64,000 bases of DNA from Sphingobium sp. 66-54 (GTDB lineage Bacteria; Pseudomonadota; Alphaproteobacteria; Sphingomonadales; Sphingomonadaceae): positions 62,001 through 126,000 of the forward strand of contig MKWI01000016.1 of NCBI GenBank assembly GCA_001899715.1. The letters are read 5' to 3'. Within the stretch, counting starts at the first letter, position 1. Each line of letters starts with the position of its first letter. The translations under genes and the position numbers were made by a program. Below, in pieces: positions 17,957 through 26,474 of this stretch. The notes below the pieces were generated by a model that was not told where the DNA came from, ran no database searches, and saw nothing but the letters and a program-made list of their open reading frames with translations.

Positions 17957-18832
17957 TCACAGTCCCAGAATGGCGCGGGCTTCGGCGGGGCTGGCCGGCT
18001 CCGCACCCAGCATGTCGAGCAACGCAACCGCCTTTTCGACAAGCTGCGCATTATCGCGCACCAGTTCGCCGCGGCGAATATAGATATTATCCTCCATGCC
18101 CACGCGGACATGCCCGCCAAGGCATTTCGCAATGGCAAGCACCGGAAATTCCTCACGTCCGATGCCGAAGGCCGACCATGCCGCGCCGGCGGGGAGGATG
18201 GATTTCATATAGGCGATCGTCTCGGGCGTCGCGGCGCAACCATAGCGGACTCCCGTGACGATCTGGAAAAACGGCCGACCGGGCAGCAGCCCCTCGGCGA
18301 TCATGTCCCCGGCCATGTGGATGTCGCCGGAATCGAACACTTCGAGCTCGGGCTTGACCCCCGCCTCGATGATCGCGGCGGCCATCTTGCGGATGTTGGC
18401 CGGCGTATTGATGACGACATGCGGCCCTGAATTCATCGTGTTGAAATCGAGCGAACACAGATCCGGCTTCAGCGCGACCACATGCTCGGTCCGCCGGAGC
18501 GGGTGGAGCAGCGTCGTCCCCGGACCGGCGACGCGCGGGTCGTCGTCCGAAGGGGCGAAGCGGCCGCCTTCACCGGTGGTGAGATTGATGAGGATATCCG
18601 AGCCCGAATCCCTTATCCGCTCCACCACCTCGCGAAATAGGTCGAGCCGCATCGACGGCCTGCCGCTGTCCGGCTCGCGCACATGAATATGGGCGATCGC
18701 AGCTCCGGCCCTGCCGGCGTCGATTGCCGCGCGGGCGATCTGCTCGGGCGTCACGGGCAGGCCCGGATGCTGCTCCGGGCGCACGAGATTGCCCGTAACC
18801 GCACAGGAAATGATCGTCTTGCCGTTTGGCAT
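17957..18832 (-). CDS. BKACE family protein (beta-keto acid cleavage enzyme, DUF849)
   Basis: 291 residues, TIM-barrel zinc enzyme. BKACEs react a beta-keto acid with acetyl-CoA to give acetoacetate and a new CoA ester. Family marks are IISCAVTGNL, AIAHIHVREPDSGRPS (zinc HxH), INLTTGEGGR, and SLDFNTMNSG. Two adjacent ATGs exist; I take 18832 because GGAG lies at the better distance. It leads a minus-strand operon with the hydratase, binding protein and probably the transporter. Which beta-keto acid it takes cannot be read from the sequence. Confidence 0.88.
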   Translation of the reverse strand: MPNGKTIISCAVTGNLVRPEQHPGLPVTPEQIARAAIDAGRAGAAIAHIHVREPDSGRPSMRLDLFREVVERIRDSGSDILINLTTGEGGRFAPSDDDPRVAGPGTTLLHPLRRTEHVVALKPDLCSLDFNTMNSGPHVVINTPANIRKMAAAIIEAGVKPELEVFDSGDIHMAGDMIAEGLLPGRPFFQIVTGVRYGCAATPETIAYMKSILPAGAAWSAFGIGREEFPVLAIAKCLGGHVRVGMEDNIYIRRGELVRDNAQLVEKAVALLDMLGAEPASPAEARAILGL

Positions 18833-18924
18833 CATGTCTCCGCCCGAAGGGGCGTCCGCCGCCCGTTTTTCCGGCGGGACCATGTCGCGCCTGCCGGCTC
18901 CTTTTCAAATCGAGACGCGCATCT

Positions 18925-18939
18925 TTCCGCAAGGCGGAA
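18925..18939. promoter_or_regulatory. Perfect palindrome TTCCGC-N3-GCGGAA, putative IclR operator
   Basis: A 15-bp perfect inverted repeat in the region between the divergent BKACE and DUF6282 genes, with a further GCGGAA half-site at about 18951. Related sites lie at 11907 and 16077. The position between two divergent catabolic operons suggests one regulator controls both; the IclR protein encoded at 10931-11827 is the obvious candidate. Confidence 0.5.
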
Positions 18940-19025
18940 CTGTCCGAGAGGCGGAAAGCGCGGATTGGCTTCTTCACCTAAGGGAGTCCCGTTTGCCACA
19001 AGCGGGGCGGTTTTAGGAGATTGGT

Positions 19026-19952
19026 ATGGAAACTCCATCGGCGGGTAACACCGTGCATTCTGATATCGAGCAGCGGGTCGACGCGCTGCTGCGCGGTGCG
19101 ATTGACATGCATTGCCACAGCGGGCCGTCCGTGATGCCGCGCATGCTGGATCATATTGAGGCGATGGAAGAGGCGTCTGGTGCCGGCATGTCCGCCCTGT
19201 TGTTCAAGGATCATTTCTATTCGGTCACGCCGATAACCGAGCTGCTCAGCGCCCATTATGGCCATCTCGATATCAAGCTCCTGTCGGGCGTGCCGCTCAA
19301 TGACACCTCCGGCGGCCTCAACCCCTACGCGGTGGATCATGGGCTGAAGTTGGGCGCGCGCTTCGTGTGGATGCCGACCTTTTCGGCCGCGAACCACATC
19401 CGGCACAATCGCGCCAAGGACCTGCTCAAGACGCGGATGGCGATGAAGCCGGCCAAGATGCTCACCGTGGTGGACGAGGACGGCAAGCTCAAGGATGTCG
19501 TCAAGGAAATCCTCGACCAGATCGCCGAATTCGACGCGGTGCTGTCCGCCGGGCATCTGCACATTTCCGAGATTTGGCCGCTGTTCGAGGAAGCTGAGAA
19601 GCGCGGTGTGAAGCGCCGCGTGGTGCAGCATCCGACCTATACGATCGACGCGACCCTGCGCGATATCACCGAGCTGGCCGAAGGCGGCGCCTTCCTTGAG
19701 CATTCGCTGTGTATGTTCATTGATGAATCGCGGTTCAAGAAATGGACGCCCGAAGACCTCCGCGCGATGATCGAGGCCGGCGGCACGCACCAGACGATCC
19801 TCGGCTCGGATCTCGGCCAGATCGAGAATCCCACGCCGGTCACGGGCTTCCGTTCGGTGATCCGCCTGTGCATGGACCTGGGCTATGACGATGAGATCAT
19901 TCGTCGCCTTGTCGGGGGCAATGCCGCGCGCCTGCTGGGGATCGACCAGTGA
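19026..19952 (+). CDS. DUF6282 metal-dependent hydrolase-like protein
   Basis: 308 residues. IDMHCHSGPSVMPR near residue 28 gives an amidohydrolase-type HxH metal motif, and later His/Asp (AGHLHISE, VVQHPTY, LGSDLGQIENP) complete a TIM-barrel amidohydrolase active site. Members are annotated as DUF6282 with no settled reaction; relatives hydrolyse lactones, amides or decarboxylate. Starts the plus-strand operon; a ribosome site AGGAG precedes the ATG. The downstream aldolase start overlaps its stop (GTGA). Confidence 0.75.
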   Translation: METPSAGNTVHSDIEQRVDALLRGAIDMHCHSGPSVMPRMLDHIEAMEEASGAGMSALLFKDHFYSVTPITELLSAHYGHLDIKLLSGVPLNDTSGGLNPYAVDHGLKLGARFVWMPTFSAANHIRHNRAKDLLKTRMAMKPAKMLTVVDEDGKLKDVVKEILDQIAEFDAVLSAGHLHISEIWPLFEEAEKRGVKRRVVQHPTYTIDATLRDITELAEGGAFLEHSLCMFIDESRFKKWTPEDLRAMIEAGGTHQTILGSDLGQIENPTPVTGFRSVIRLCMDLGYDDEIIRRLVGGNAARLLGIDQ

Positions 19953-20695
19953 CGATCCAGCTCGGCACATTCGTCAAGACCTGCTCGCCGCAGATCATCG
20001 AGGTTCTCGGAACGAGCGGACTCGATTTTGCGGTGGTCGATGCCGAGCACGCGCCGTTCGGGCGTGGCGAAATCGACGTGATGGTGATGGCGGGCCGGGC
20101 TGCCGGTCTCCCCGTGCTGGTGCGGATTCCCGATCATCGGGCGTCGACCATCCTCAACGCGCTCGACGTGGGTGCCGCCGGCCTTGTCGTTCCGCATGTG
20201 GATACGCTGGAGGAGGCGCGCGCGATCGTTGACGCGGCGCGTTTCGGGGTAGGCAATCGCGGTTATTCCAGTTCGCCGCGTTTCGCTTCCTACGGCAGTA
20301 TCGGCCGTGCCGCCGCGCTGGCCAAGGGCGACGAAGCGCTGCTGCTCTGCCAGATCGAAAGCGGCGAAGGCGTGGAGAATGCCGGCGCCATCGCCGCGCT
20401 CGAAGGGGTGGACGGCCTGTTCATCGGCCGTGCCGATCTCTCGCTGTCGCTGGGCGAGACGGACATCGTGGCGCCTCGTGTCGTTGCGGCAACGCATCGG
20501 ATCATCGAGGCCGGGCTGGCCGCGCGCAAGCGTGTCGGCATGTTCGTCGGCTCGGCCGAGGAGGCCGGACAATTCGCTCGGGAAGGCGTCGACTGGTTCG
20601 TCGTCGGTTCCGATCAATCCATGCTGCGTCAGGGTGCGCGCGCCGTCGCGGACAACGCCGCCCGCGTGGCGAGTGCTGAAAGGCAAGTGCAATGA
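19949..20695 (+). CDS. HpcH/HpaI-type class II aldolase
   Basis: 248 residues. Divalent-metal pyruvate aldolase that splits 4-hydroxy-2-oxo acids into pyruvate (or oxaloacetate) and an aldehyde. Motifs: LDFAVVDAEHAPF, LVRIPDHRASTILNALDVGA, CQIESGEGVENAG (metal Glu), LFIGRADLSLSLG (metal Asp). The GTG start overlaps the preceding stop and its own stop overlaps the cupin ATG, so three proteins are translationally chained. Pairs logically with the hydratase encoded at 17158-17955. Confidence 0.85.
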   Translation: MTIQLGTFVKTCSPQIIEVLGTSGLDFAVVDAEHAPFGRGEIDVMVMAGRAAGLPVLVRIPDHRASTILNALDVGAAGLVVPHVDTLEEARAIVDAARFGVGNRGYSSSPRFASYGSIGRAAALAKGDEALLLCQIESGEGVENAGAIAALEGVDGLFIGRADLSLSLGETDIVAPRVVAATHRIIEAGLAARKRVGMFVGSAEEAGQFAREGVDWFVVGSDQSMLRQGARAVADNAARVASAERQVQ

Positions 20696-21546
20696 CTGTT
20701 CCAACACGCCCTGCGTCGGGCTGCTGGCATTATCGGGAAGCCCCGCTGACGGATATCGACCCCGGCGCCAAAACGTGGATCGCCCGCGCGGCGAATTTCG
20801 TCACCGTGGTCAGCGAGGCGCCGGCCGGCACCGTGCTGGCCCGCGCCGACAATCCCGACGAATATATGATCGTCACCCATAAGGTCGGGGCGCATGTGAC
20901 CGCCGGGGGTGAGACGATCGCCATCGAGCCCGACAGTCTCACCATCGTGCCGCCGGGCGCGAGCAGCGTCACGCTGGCGGGCGAGGGCGCAATCGTACGC
21001 ATCTTTTCCCACCGTGCCGAAGACCTCGCTGCCCGCGCCGGCAATGCGCGTGACTTTGCGCCACGGCCGGACGATGTCGCGCCGCTGGTGCCCTGGCCCG
21101 ATCCGGTCGACGGCTTCAGGCTGCGAACCTATCGCCTGGCCGACCATGTACGCGAGGGCACCAACATGCGCGTGTTCCGCTCGACCAACCTGATGGTGAA
21201 CGTGATGACGCCGCGCAATGTCCCGCGCGACACGTCCGCACTCAGCCCGCATTCGCACACCGATTTCGAGCAGGGCTCGCTGGCGATTGGCGGTACCTAT
21301 GTTCACCACCTGCGCTATCCGTGGACGAAGGACATGGCCGCCTGGCGCGCGGACGAGGCGGTCGAGATGGACAGCCCCTCGGTGCTGATCATCCCGCCCA
21401 ACGTCATTCACACCAGCCGCAACATCGGCGCCGATCCGGGTCGGCTGATCGACGTATTCGCCCCGCCGCGCGTGGATTTCTCGAAGCGGGAGGGGCTCGT
21501 CGCCAACGCGGATGAGTATCCGATGCCGGAGGCGTTGGCGAAATAA
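20692..21546 (+). CDS. Two-domain cupin protein
   Basis: 284 residues. The C-terminal cupin has a full metal motif, HSHTDFEQGSLAIGG, and the second motif IIPPNVIHTSRN; the N-terminal half is a degenerate cupin (EYMIVTHKVGAHVTAGGETI). Such proteins can be isomerases, dioxygenases or lyases. No ring-cleavage dioxygenase of another class occurs in this island, so it could be the oxygenase or an isomerase for the aldolase substrate; I cannot decide. ATGA overlap with the aldolase gene. Confidence 0.7.
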   Translation: MTVPTRPASGCWHYREAPLTDIDPGAKTWIARAANFVTVVSEAPAGTVLARADNPDEYMIVTHKVGAHVTAGGETIAIEPDSLTIVPPGASSVTLAGEGAIVRIFSHRAEDLAARAGNARDFAPRPDDVAPLVPWPDPVDGFRLRTYRLADHVREGTNMRVFRSTNLMVNVMTPRNVPRDTSALSPHSHTDFEQGSLAIGGTYVHHLRYPWTKDMAAWRADEAVEMDSPSVLIIPPNVIHTSRNIGADPGRLIDVFAPPRVDFSKREGLVANADEYPMPEALAK

Positions 21547-21634
21547 ATATAAAAATAATATAGATAGATCAATATCTTGTATAAAATTTGGCGGGTTTGT
21601 GCCCGCGCAGATCTGAAAGAATGGGAGATAGAAA
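21547..21634 (+). promoter_or_regulatory. AT-rich promoter region before the TonB receptor
   Basis: The first ~45 bases (21541-21589) are almost entirely A/T in an otherwise GC-rich window. They contain TATAAAAT from 21580 and a perfect inverted repeat AGATA-N6-TATCT at 21562-21577. A separate promoter for the receptor, perhaps with an operator, is likely. GGGAGA before ATG 21635 is the ribosome site. Confidence 0.45.
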
Positions 21635-24163
21635 ATGGGGAATGAAGATAGCATCGGGCGGACGGGATCGCGGCGCACGCGATGTCTGCTTTCGGCGAGC
21701 CTCGTTGCGATTGCGGCGCTCGGAGCTTTGCCGGCGATGGCGCAGGACGCCGCTGAGGACGAGCGTGGTATTGCCGATATCGTGGTCACGGCCACACGCC
21801 AGTCAACCAATATGCAGGACACGCCGATCGCCATTACCGCGGTGACGGCAGGCGCGCTGGAGGAGCGCGGCCTCAAGTCGGTGGCCGATCTCACGGCGGT
21901 GGTGCCCAATGCCGAGTTCCGCCGCACCCACGGCGCTTTCGGTCCGGGTGTTTCCGCCTCCATCCGCGGCATCGGCGCGGCCGACACCAACATCGGTAAC
22001 GACCCGGTGGTGGCCTATTATGTCGACGATATCTATTATCCGACGCTGCTCGGCTCGAACTTCGATCTGCTCGATATCGACCATATAGAAGTGTTGCGTG
22101 GACCGCAGGGCACGCTTTTCGGCCGTAACTCGCTGGCGGGCGCGGTGAATATCGTGTCGAAGCAGCCGCGTTTTGATGAGCAGTCGGGCTATATCGAGCT
22201 GACGACGGGCGCCTTCCAGCGCACCGATGTGCGCGCCGGCTTCAACATGCCGTTGGGCGAGAACCTCGCGGTCATGGTGTCAGGCGCCTACAAGAAGCGC
22301 CAGGGCTATCAGCGCATGCTTGATTTCGTATGCGAGATGAACCGCCGTGGGACGCCGGCATTGGCCGCCAATATCCCGCCCTATGACCTCGCGACCACGA
22401 GCAATCCTCGCTTCAGTCCTGATAACTGCGTGATCGGGCGCCTGGGCGGTGAGGATGTGCGAGCCGTCCGCGGCAGCCTGGCCTGGGAACCGGCGAGCAA
22501 TGTTCGCCTCACGATCACCGGCGAATATATCCGGGACGAGTCGCAAAATCCGGCCGATACCACGCTGTCGCTCAATCCGGCGCTCAACACCCCGAATGAA
22601 ACCGCTTCGTTTGCCTATTACGGAGCTGCCTACGATTCCCGCTTTATCACGGGTAATCCTTATACGACCTACGAGACCTACAATGACCCGATCGGCGCCG
22701 GCACGGTCATTCCCGGACACAGCTACTATAACGGCTCGCCTACGCATGGCGGGCATACGCTTCCGGCAAAGGGCGATCTCACAAACTGGGGTGTCTCGGC
22801 CAAGCTGGTCGTGGGCCTCACCAGCGACATCGACCTCACCGCGATCGCCGGTTATCGGACCCTCGACGAGACGCACATCTACCAGAAAGACGGTACCCCG
22901 CTGATGACCGAGATGACCACCAACGTGGTCACTAACAAATATTTCACCGGCGAAGTGCGCCTCTCGGGCAAGCATGACTGGATCGACTGGATCGTCGGTG
23001 CGTTTTATTTCGATGCAGACGGTTTCCAGCACGCGGTCGTCGATCAGCCCCGGTCCGGTCTGATCCGCTATCTCAACAACAGCTTCGATCCGACCAGCAA
23101 GGCCATCTACGCCAATGCGACCATCCGGCCTTTCGATAATGGCCTGAGCTTTACGGGTGGGCTGCGCTACTCGGATGACAAGAAGGTCGTCTCGCTGTCC
23201 AACCTCGTCGAAACCACGCCCAACCCGACCGATATCGAGTTCGAAGTTACACCGGCGGACCAGGTGCTGAGCTGGAAGGCCGGCGTGAACTATGAGGTGA
23301 GCCCCGACATCCTGCTCTACGCATCGGCGGCGACGGGCTATACGCTGCCGGGTTTCAATCCGCGGCCGCAGCAGCCCAGCCAGATCGCGCAGTTCGATGG
23401 CAACGAGGACATCGCCTACGAACTCGGCGCCAAGCTCGATCTGCTTGACAGGCGGCTACGCCTCAATCTCGCCGGCTTCTACACTGACTTCAACAAGCGT
23501 CCGCAGGCGCTGACCGGCCAAGAGCTTCTCCTCGGTCCCGATGGCCAGCCTACGGCCGGTAACAACGTGCTGACCCCCTTGCCTGAAGGCCCCGCAGGAT
23601 CGACCACCTGCCGGGCGCGCACGGCACAGGAAGTCACTGACGGCGTTCCCGGCTATTCGTGCATCACGCGCAGCTACTATCTGAATACGCCGGCCACGAT
23701 CTGGGGTTTCGAGGCAGAAGCGACGGCGGAGCCGATCGACGGTCTGGTGCTCAACGGCGCGCTGGGCTATCACAAGTTCAGCTCGCGAGACGTCGACAAC
23801 CGGGCGATCAACCCACGCCAGCCCGAGCCGTTCTGGACCGCCAATGCTGGTGTGCAATACACCATCGAGGGCGCTCCGCTGGGCGGCACGATTACCCCGC
23901 GCGTGGACTGGAGCTACCAGGGCAGCCGGGCGCCGAGCACCCGAACTACGGCCTGGAACCAGCCCGGTTACTCGCTGGTCAATGCGCGGTTGACCTATAA
24001 CTTGTCCGACGAAGGTTTCTCCATCGCGGCCGGCGTGACCAATCTGTTCGACAAGTTGGTTTATGAGAACTTCTTCATCTTGCAGGATTCCGGGCAGTCG
24101 AACGTCCAGGGCCAGCCCGGTGCGCCGCGGCAATGGTATCTTCAGTTGAAGAAACTTTTCTGA
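21635..24163 (+). CDS. TonB-dependent outer-membrane receptor
   Basis: 842 residues. Signal peptide up to about residue 33 (ends PAMAQ), a TonB-box-like DIVVTATRQ, plug domain (TPIAITAVTAGALEERG, VEVLRGPQGTLFGRNSLAGAVN in full form near 150) and a long beta-barrel that closes with a terminal Phe (WYLQLKKLF). Such sphingomonad receptors bring aromatic or plant-derived compounds across the outer membrane by TonB energy. It follows the cupin operon by 88 AT-rich bases and should import the island's substrate. Confidence 0.92.
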   Translation: MGNEDSIGRTGSRRTRCLLSASLVAIAALGALPAMAQDAAEDERGIADIVVTATRQSTNMQDTPIAITAVTAGALEERGLKSVADLTAVVPNAEFRRTHGAFGPGVSASIRGIGAADTNIGNDPVVAYYVDDIYYPTLLGSNFDLLDIDHIEVLRGPQGTLFGRNSLAGAVNIVSKQPRFDEQSGYIELTTGAFQRTDVRAGFNMPLGENLAVMVSGAYKKRQGYQRMLDFVCEMNRRGTPALAANIPPYDLATTSNPRFSPDNCVIGRLGGEDVRAVRGSLAWEPASNVRLTITGEYIRDESQNPADTTLSLNPALNTPNETASFAYYGAAYDSRFITGNPYTTYETYNDPIGAGTVIPGHSYYNGSPTHGGHTLPAKGDLTNWGVSAKLVVGLTSDIDLTAIAGYRTLDETHIYQKDGTPLMTEMTTNVVTNKYFTGEVRLSGKHDWIDWIVGAFYFDADGFQHAVVDQPRSGLIRYLNNSFDPTSKAIYANATIRPFDNGLSFTGGLRYSDDKKVVSLSNLVETTPNPTDIEFEVTPADQVLSWKAGVNYEVSPDILLYASAATGYTLPGFNPRPQQPSQIAQFDGNEDIAYELGAKLDLLDRRLRLNLAGFYTDFNKRPQALTGQELLLGPDGQPTAGNNVLTPLPEGPAGSTTCRARTAQEVTDGVPGYSCITRSYYLNTPATIWGFEAEATAEPIDGLVLNGALGYHKFSSRDVDNRAINPRQPEPFWTANAGVQYTIEGAPLGGTITPRVDWSYQGSRAPSTRTTAWNQPGYSLVNARLTYNLSDEGFSIAAGVTNLFDKLVYENFFILQDSGQSNVQGQPGAPRQWYLQLKKLF

Positions 24164-24183
24164 CCGGGTGAAGCAAGACGATA

Positions 24184-24217
24184 CGAGGCTCCGGCAGCTT
24201 AGGTTGCCGGAGCCTCG
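24184..24217 (+). terminator. Strong hairpin after the TonB receptor
   Basis: A 13-bp perfect stem, CGAGGCTCCGGCA at 24184-24196 and its complement at 24205-24217, with an 8-base loop, begins 20 bases after the receptor stop. There is no T-run, so it may stabilise the message end or act only partly as a terminator before the hydrolase gene. Confidence 0.5.
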
Positions 24218-24284
24218 GCGTTGCGGCGGCAGGGGGCGGCCCACCGGTTTCGGTTGTTCGCTCTGGCAAACGGGAGATCATAGG

Positions 24285-25397
24285 ATGATTGGCACGAGCT
24301 TGGTTGTCGGGTGGCGGAGGCGTCTACTTGCGGCCCTTGCATGCGGGGCGGTTGTGGCGGGAGCCTCGCTGCCGGGTTTGAGCGGCAGCGTCGCCGCGAG
24401 CGAACCTGCTGGCTCACAGGCGCCTGTATCTGACGCTCCGATCGTTCTTTTGCGGCAAGGCGCTTTTGCGGCTGGCGGCACGGTTTTGCGTAAGGGCGAT
24501 GCGACACTGTCTTGCGATCACGGCTATGTCGAATATCAGATCCCGCAAAACCCGCGCTCGGTCTCGCTCTTCATGTGGCACAGTTCCAGCGCGGCGGTAT
24601 GGCAGAATCGCTGGGACGGCGGAGAAGGCTATCAGAGCATTTTTCTGAGGCGCGGTTTCCCGGTCTATCTATGGGACGGCCCCCGCGTGGGCCGCGCCAA
24701 CTGGGGCTGCGAGGAATATGACTACAAGCCCTGGGTCGGGCGCGATCAGGGCAATTTCATTGCCTGGCGCTTCGGTGCGCGTGCTGGCGAATGGTTCGAC
24801 GGGGTCCAGTTCCCCAAGGATGATCCCAAGGCTTTGGAGCAGGCCATGCGCGCCCGCTATGCTGAGTTCGACGTGGTGCGCAATGCCCAGCTTGAAACCG
24901 ATGCCGCTGCGGTGGCGGTGGATCGGATCGGGCCGACGGTGCTGGTGACAAATTCGGCCGGTGGCTTTCGCGCGCTTCTTACCGCGATGAAAAGCGGCAA
25001 CGTCAAGGGCATCGTCGCTTACGAGAACCCCGGCTATGTTTTTCCGAAGGGGCAGGGGCCGCAGCTGAAGGAAGGGGTATTCGGCCCGGTCTATGTTTCG
25101 GACGAGGAGTTCGATCGGCTGACCAGGATCCCGATCCAGTTCGTCTGGGGCGACAATATCGACAAGTCCGAAAGCTGGACCCAGTTTCGCGACCTGTGCA
25201 AACAGTTTGTTGCTCTGGTCAATGCGCGCGGCGGTCATGCGGAAATCCTGAACCTTCCCGATGCCGGGCTCCACGGGAACACGCATATCCCGTTCGCGGA
25301 TCTCAATAACCATGCGGTCGCCGACCTGCTTTCGGCCTTTCTTGCGCGCAACAAGCTCGATCCGGCAGGCGCCGGGGAAGGCAAGGCCGGTCGCTGA
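24285..25397 (+). CDS. Exported alpha/beta hydrolase
   Basis: 370 residues with an N-terminal signal (MIGTSLVVGWRRRLLAALAC, continuing to about residue 40). The fold is marked by VSLFMWHSSSAAVWQNRWDG, FPVYLWDGPRVGRANWG, the nucleophile elbow VLVTNSAGGF (Ser ~224, with Asn-Ser-Ala-Gly in place of the usual Gly-x-Ser-x-Gly) and a late His in GLHGNTHIPF. Probably an esterase in the periplasm. Start chosen at 24285 (GGGAGATCATAGG before it). It lies downstream of the TonB receptor and may release the island's substrate from an ester. Confidence 0.78.
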   Translation: MIGTSLVVGWRRRLLAALACGAVVAGASLPGLSGSVAASEPAGSQAPVSDAPIVLLRQGAFAAGGTVLRKGDATLSCDHGYVEYQIPQNPRSVSLFMWHSSSAAVWQNRWDGGEGYQSIFLRRGFPVYLWDGPRVGRANWGCEEYDYKPWVGRDQGNFIAWRFGARAGEWFDGVQFPKDDPKALEQAMRARYAEFDVVRNAQLETDAAAVAVDRIGPTVLVTNSAGGFRALLTAMKSGNVKGIVAYENPGYVFPKGQGPQLKEGVFGPVYVSDEEFDRLTRIPIQFVWGDNIDKSESWTQFRDLCKQFVALVNARGGHAEILNLPDAGLHGNTHIPFADLNNHAVADLLSAFLARNKLDPAGAGEGKAGR

Positions 25398-25460
25398 ACC
25401 CGGCGGGCCGCCGATCTCGGAACGGCGGCTTTCGGTCTCCTTGCCGACCGAGGGCGCTAA

Positions 25461-25500
25461 CGAAAAGGGCCTTGCCGGCATTCCGGCAAGGCCCTTTTCG
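25461..25500. terminator. Bidirectional rho-independent terminator
   Basis: An 18-bp perfect stem: CGAAAAGGGCCTTGCCGG at 25461-25478 pairs with 25483-25500 around a 4-base loop. The A-rich and T-rich ends give a T-run on either strand. It ends both the hydrolase gene and the convergent ligJABC operon. Confidence 0.9.
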
Positions 25501-25517
25501 TTGATTAGTGGCGTCGC

Positions 25518-26459
25518 TCAGCCCTTGAGCTGCGTCTCCAGCTCGCCGAGCACGCGGTAGCAATCGAGCACCTTGTGGACCGAGCTGTTCGGCTCGCGGC
25601 CCTCGCGGATCGCGGCGATAAACTCGCGGTCCTGCAACTCGATGCCGTTGTTGGAGACGGTAACGCCGGTCAGGTCCACCGGCTCTTCCTTGCCGGTCAG
25701 CAGATCGTCATAGCGGGCGATCCAGGTGCCGTTGTCGCAGATGTAGCGGAAGAAGGTACCGAGCGGCCCGTCATTGTTGAACGAGAGGGAGAGTGTGCAG
25801 ATCGCGCCCGTCTCGCTCTTGAGCTGGATGGACATGTCCATCGCGATGCCCAGCTCGGGGTGGATCGGCCCCTCGACGGCATTGGCCTGGACGATCTTGC
25901 CCGCCTGATAGGCGAACAGATCCACCGTGTGCGCGGCGTGGTGCCAGAGCAGGTGGTCGGTCCACGAGCGCGGCTCGCCCTTGGCGTTCATGTTCTTGCG
26001 GCGGAAGAAATAGGTCTGCACGTCCATCTGCTGGATGGCCAGCTCGCCCGCCACGATCTTGTTGTGGATATACTGGTGGCTCGGGTTGAAGCGCCGGGTG
26101 TGGCCGACCATGCAGACCAGGCCAGTCTCCTGCTGCTTCTTTGCCACCGCCTCGGCCTCCGCCCAGCTATCGGCGAGCGGGATCTCCACTTCCACATGCT
26201 TGCCGGCGTTCATGCAGGCGATGGCCTGCTTGGCGTGCATCTGGGTGGGGGTGCAGAGGATGACGGCGTCGACATCGTCGCGCGCCAGCGCTTCGTCGAG
26301 TTCCGTGCCGCTATGTTTCGCACCGTATTTCTCGGCAACCTGCGCGGCCTGCTCGGCCTTGCGGCTGATGATGGAGACGATCTCGACGCCGTCGATATTC
26401 TTGAGGCCGTCGAGATGCTTTTCGCCGAATGCGCCGGCGCCTGCGAGGGCAATTCTCAT
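25518..26459 (-). CDS. ligC: 4-carboxy-2-hydroxymuconate-6-semialdehyde dehydrogenase
   Basis: 313 residues of the Gfo/Idh/MocA family. It oxidises the hemiacetal of the LigAB product to 2-pyrone-4,6-dicarboxylate with NADP. N-terminal Rossmann motif ALAGAGAFGEKH, then EVEIPLADSW at the usual EKP position (the Lys is replaced, as in LigC), and WHHAAHTVDLFAYQ in the active-site region. Length agrees with SYK-6 LigC (~315). Last gene of the ligJABC operon, separated from ligB by 148 bases that carry a repeat. Confidence 0.9.
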   Translation of the reverse strand: MRIALAGAGAFGEKHLDGLKNIDGVEIVSIISRKAEQAAQVAEKYGAKHSGTELDEALARDDVDAVILCTPTQMHAKQAIACMNAGKHVEVEIPLADSWAEAEAVAKKQQETGLVCMVGHTRRFNPSHQYIHNKIVAGELAIQQMDVQTYFFRRKNMNAKGEPRSWTDHLLWHHAAHTVDLFAYQAGKIVQANAVEGPIHPELGIAMDMSIQLKSETGAICTLSLSFNNDGPLGTFFRYICDNGTWIARYDDLLTGKEEPVDLTGVTVSNNGIELQDREFIAAIREGREPNSSVHKVLDCYRVLGELETQLKG

Positions 26460-26474
26460 ATCTGGTCCTTTCTA

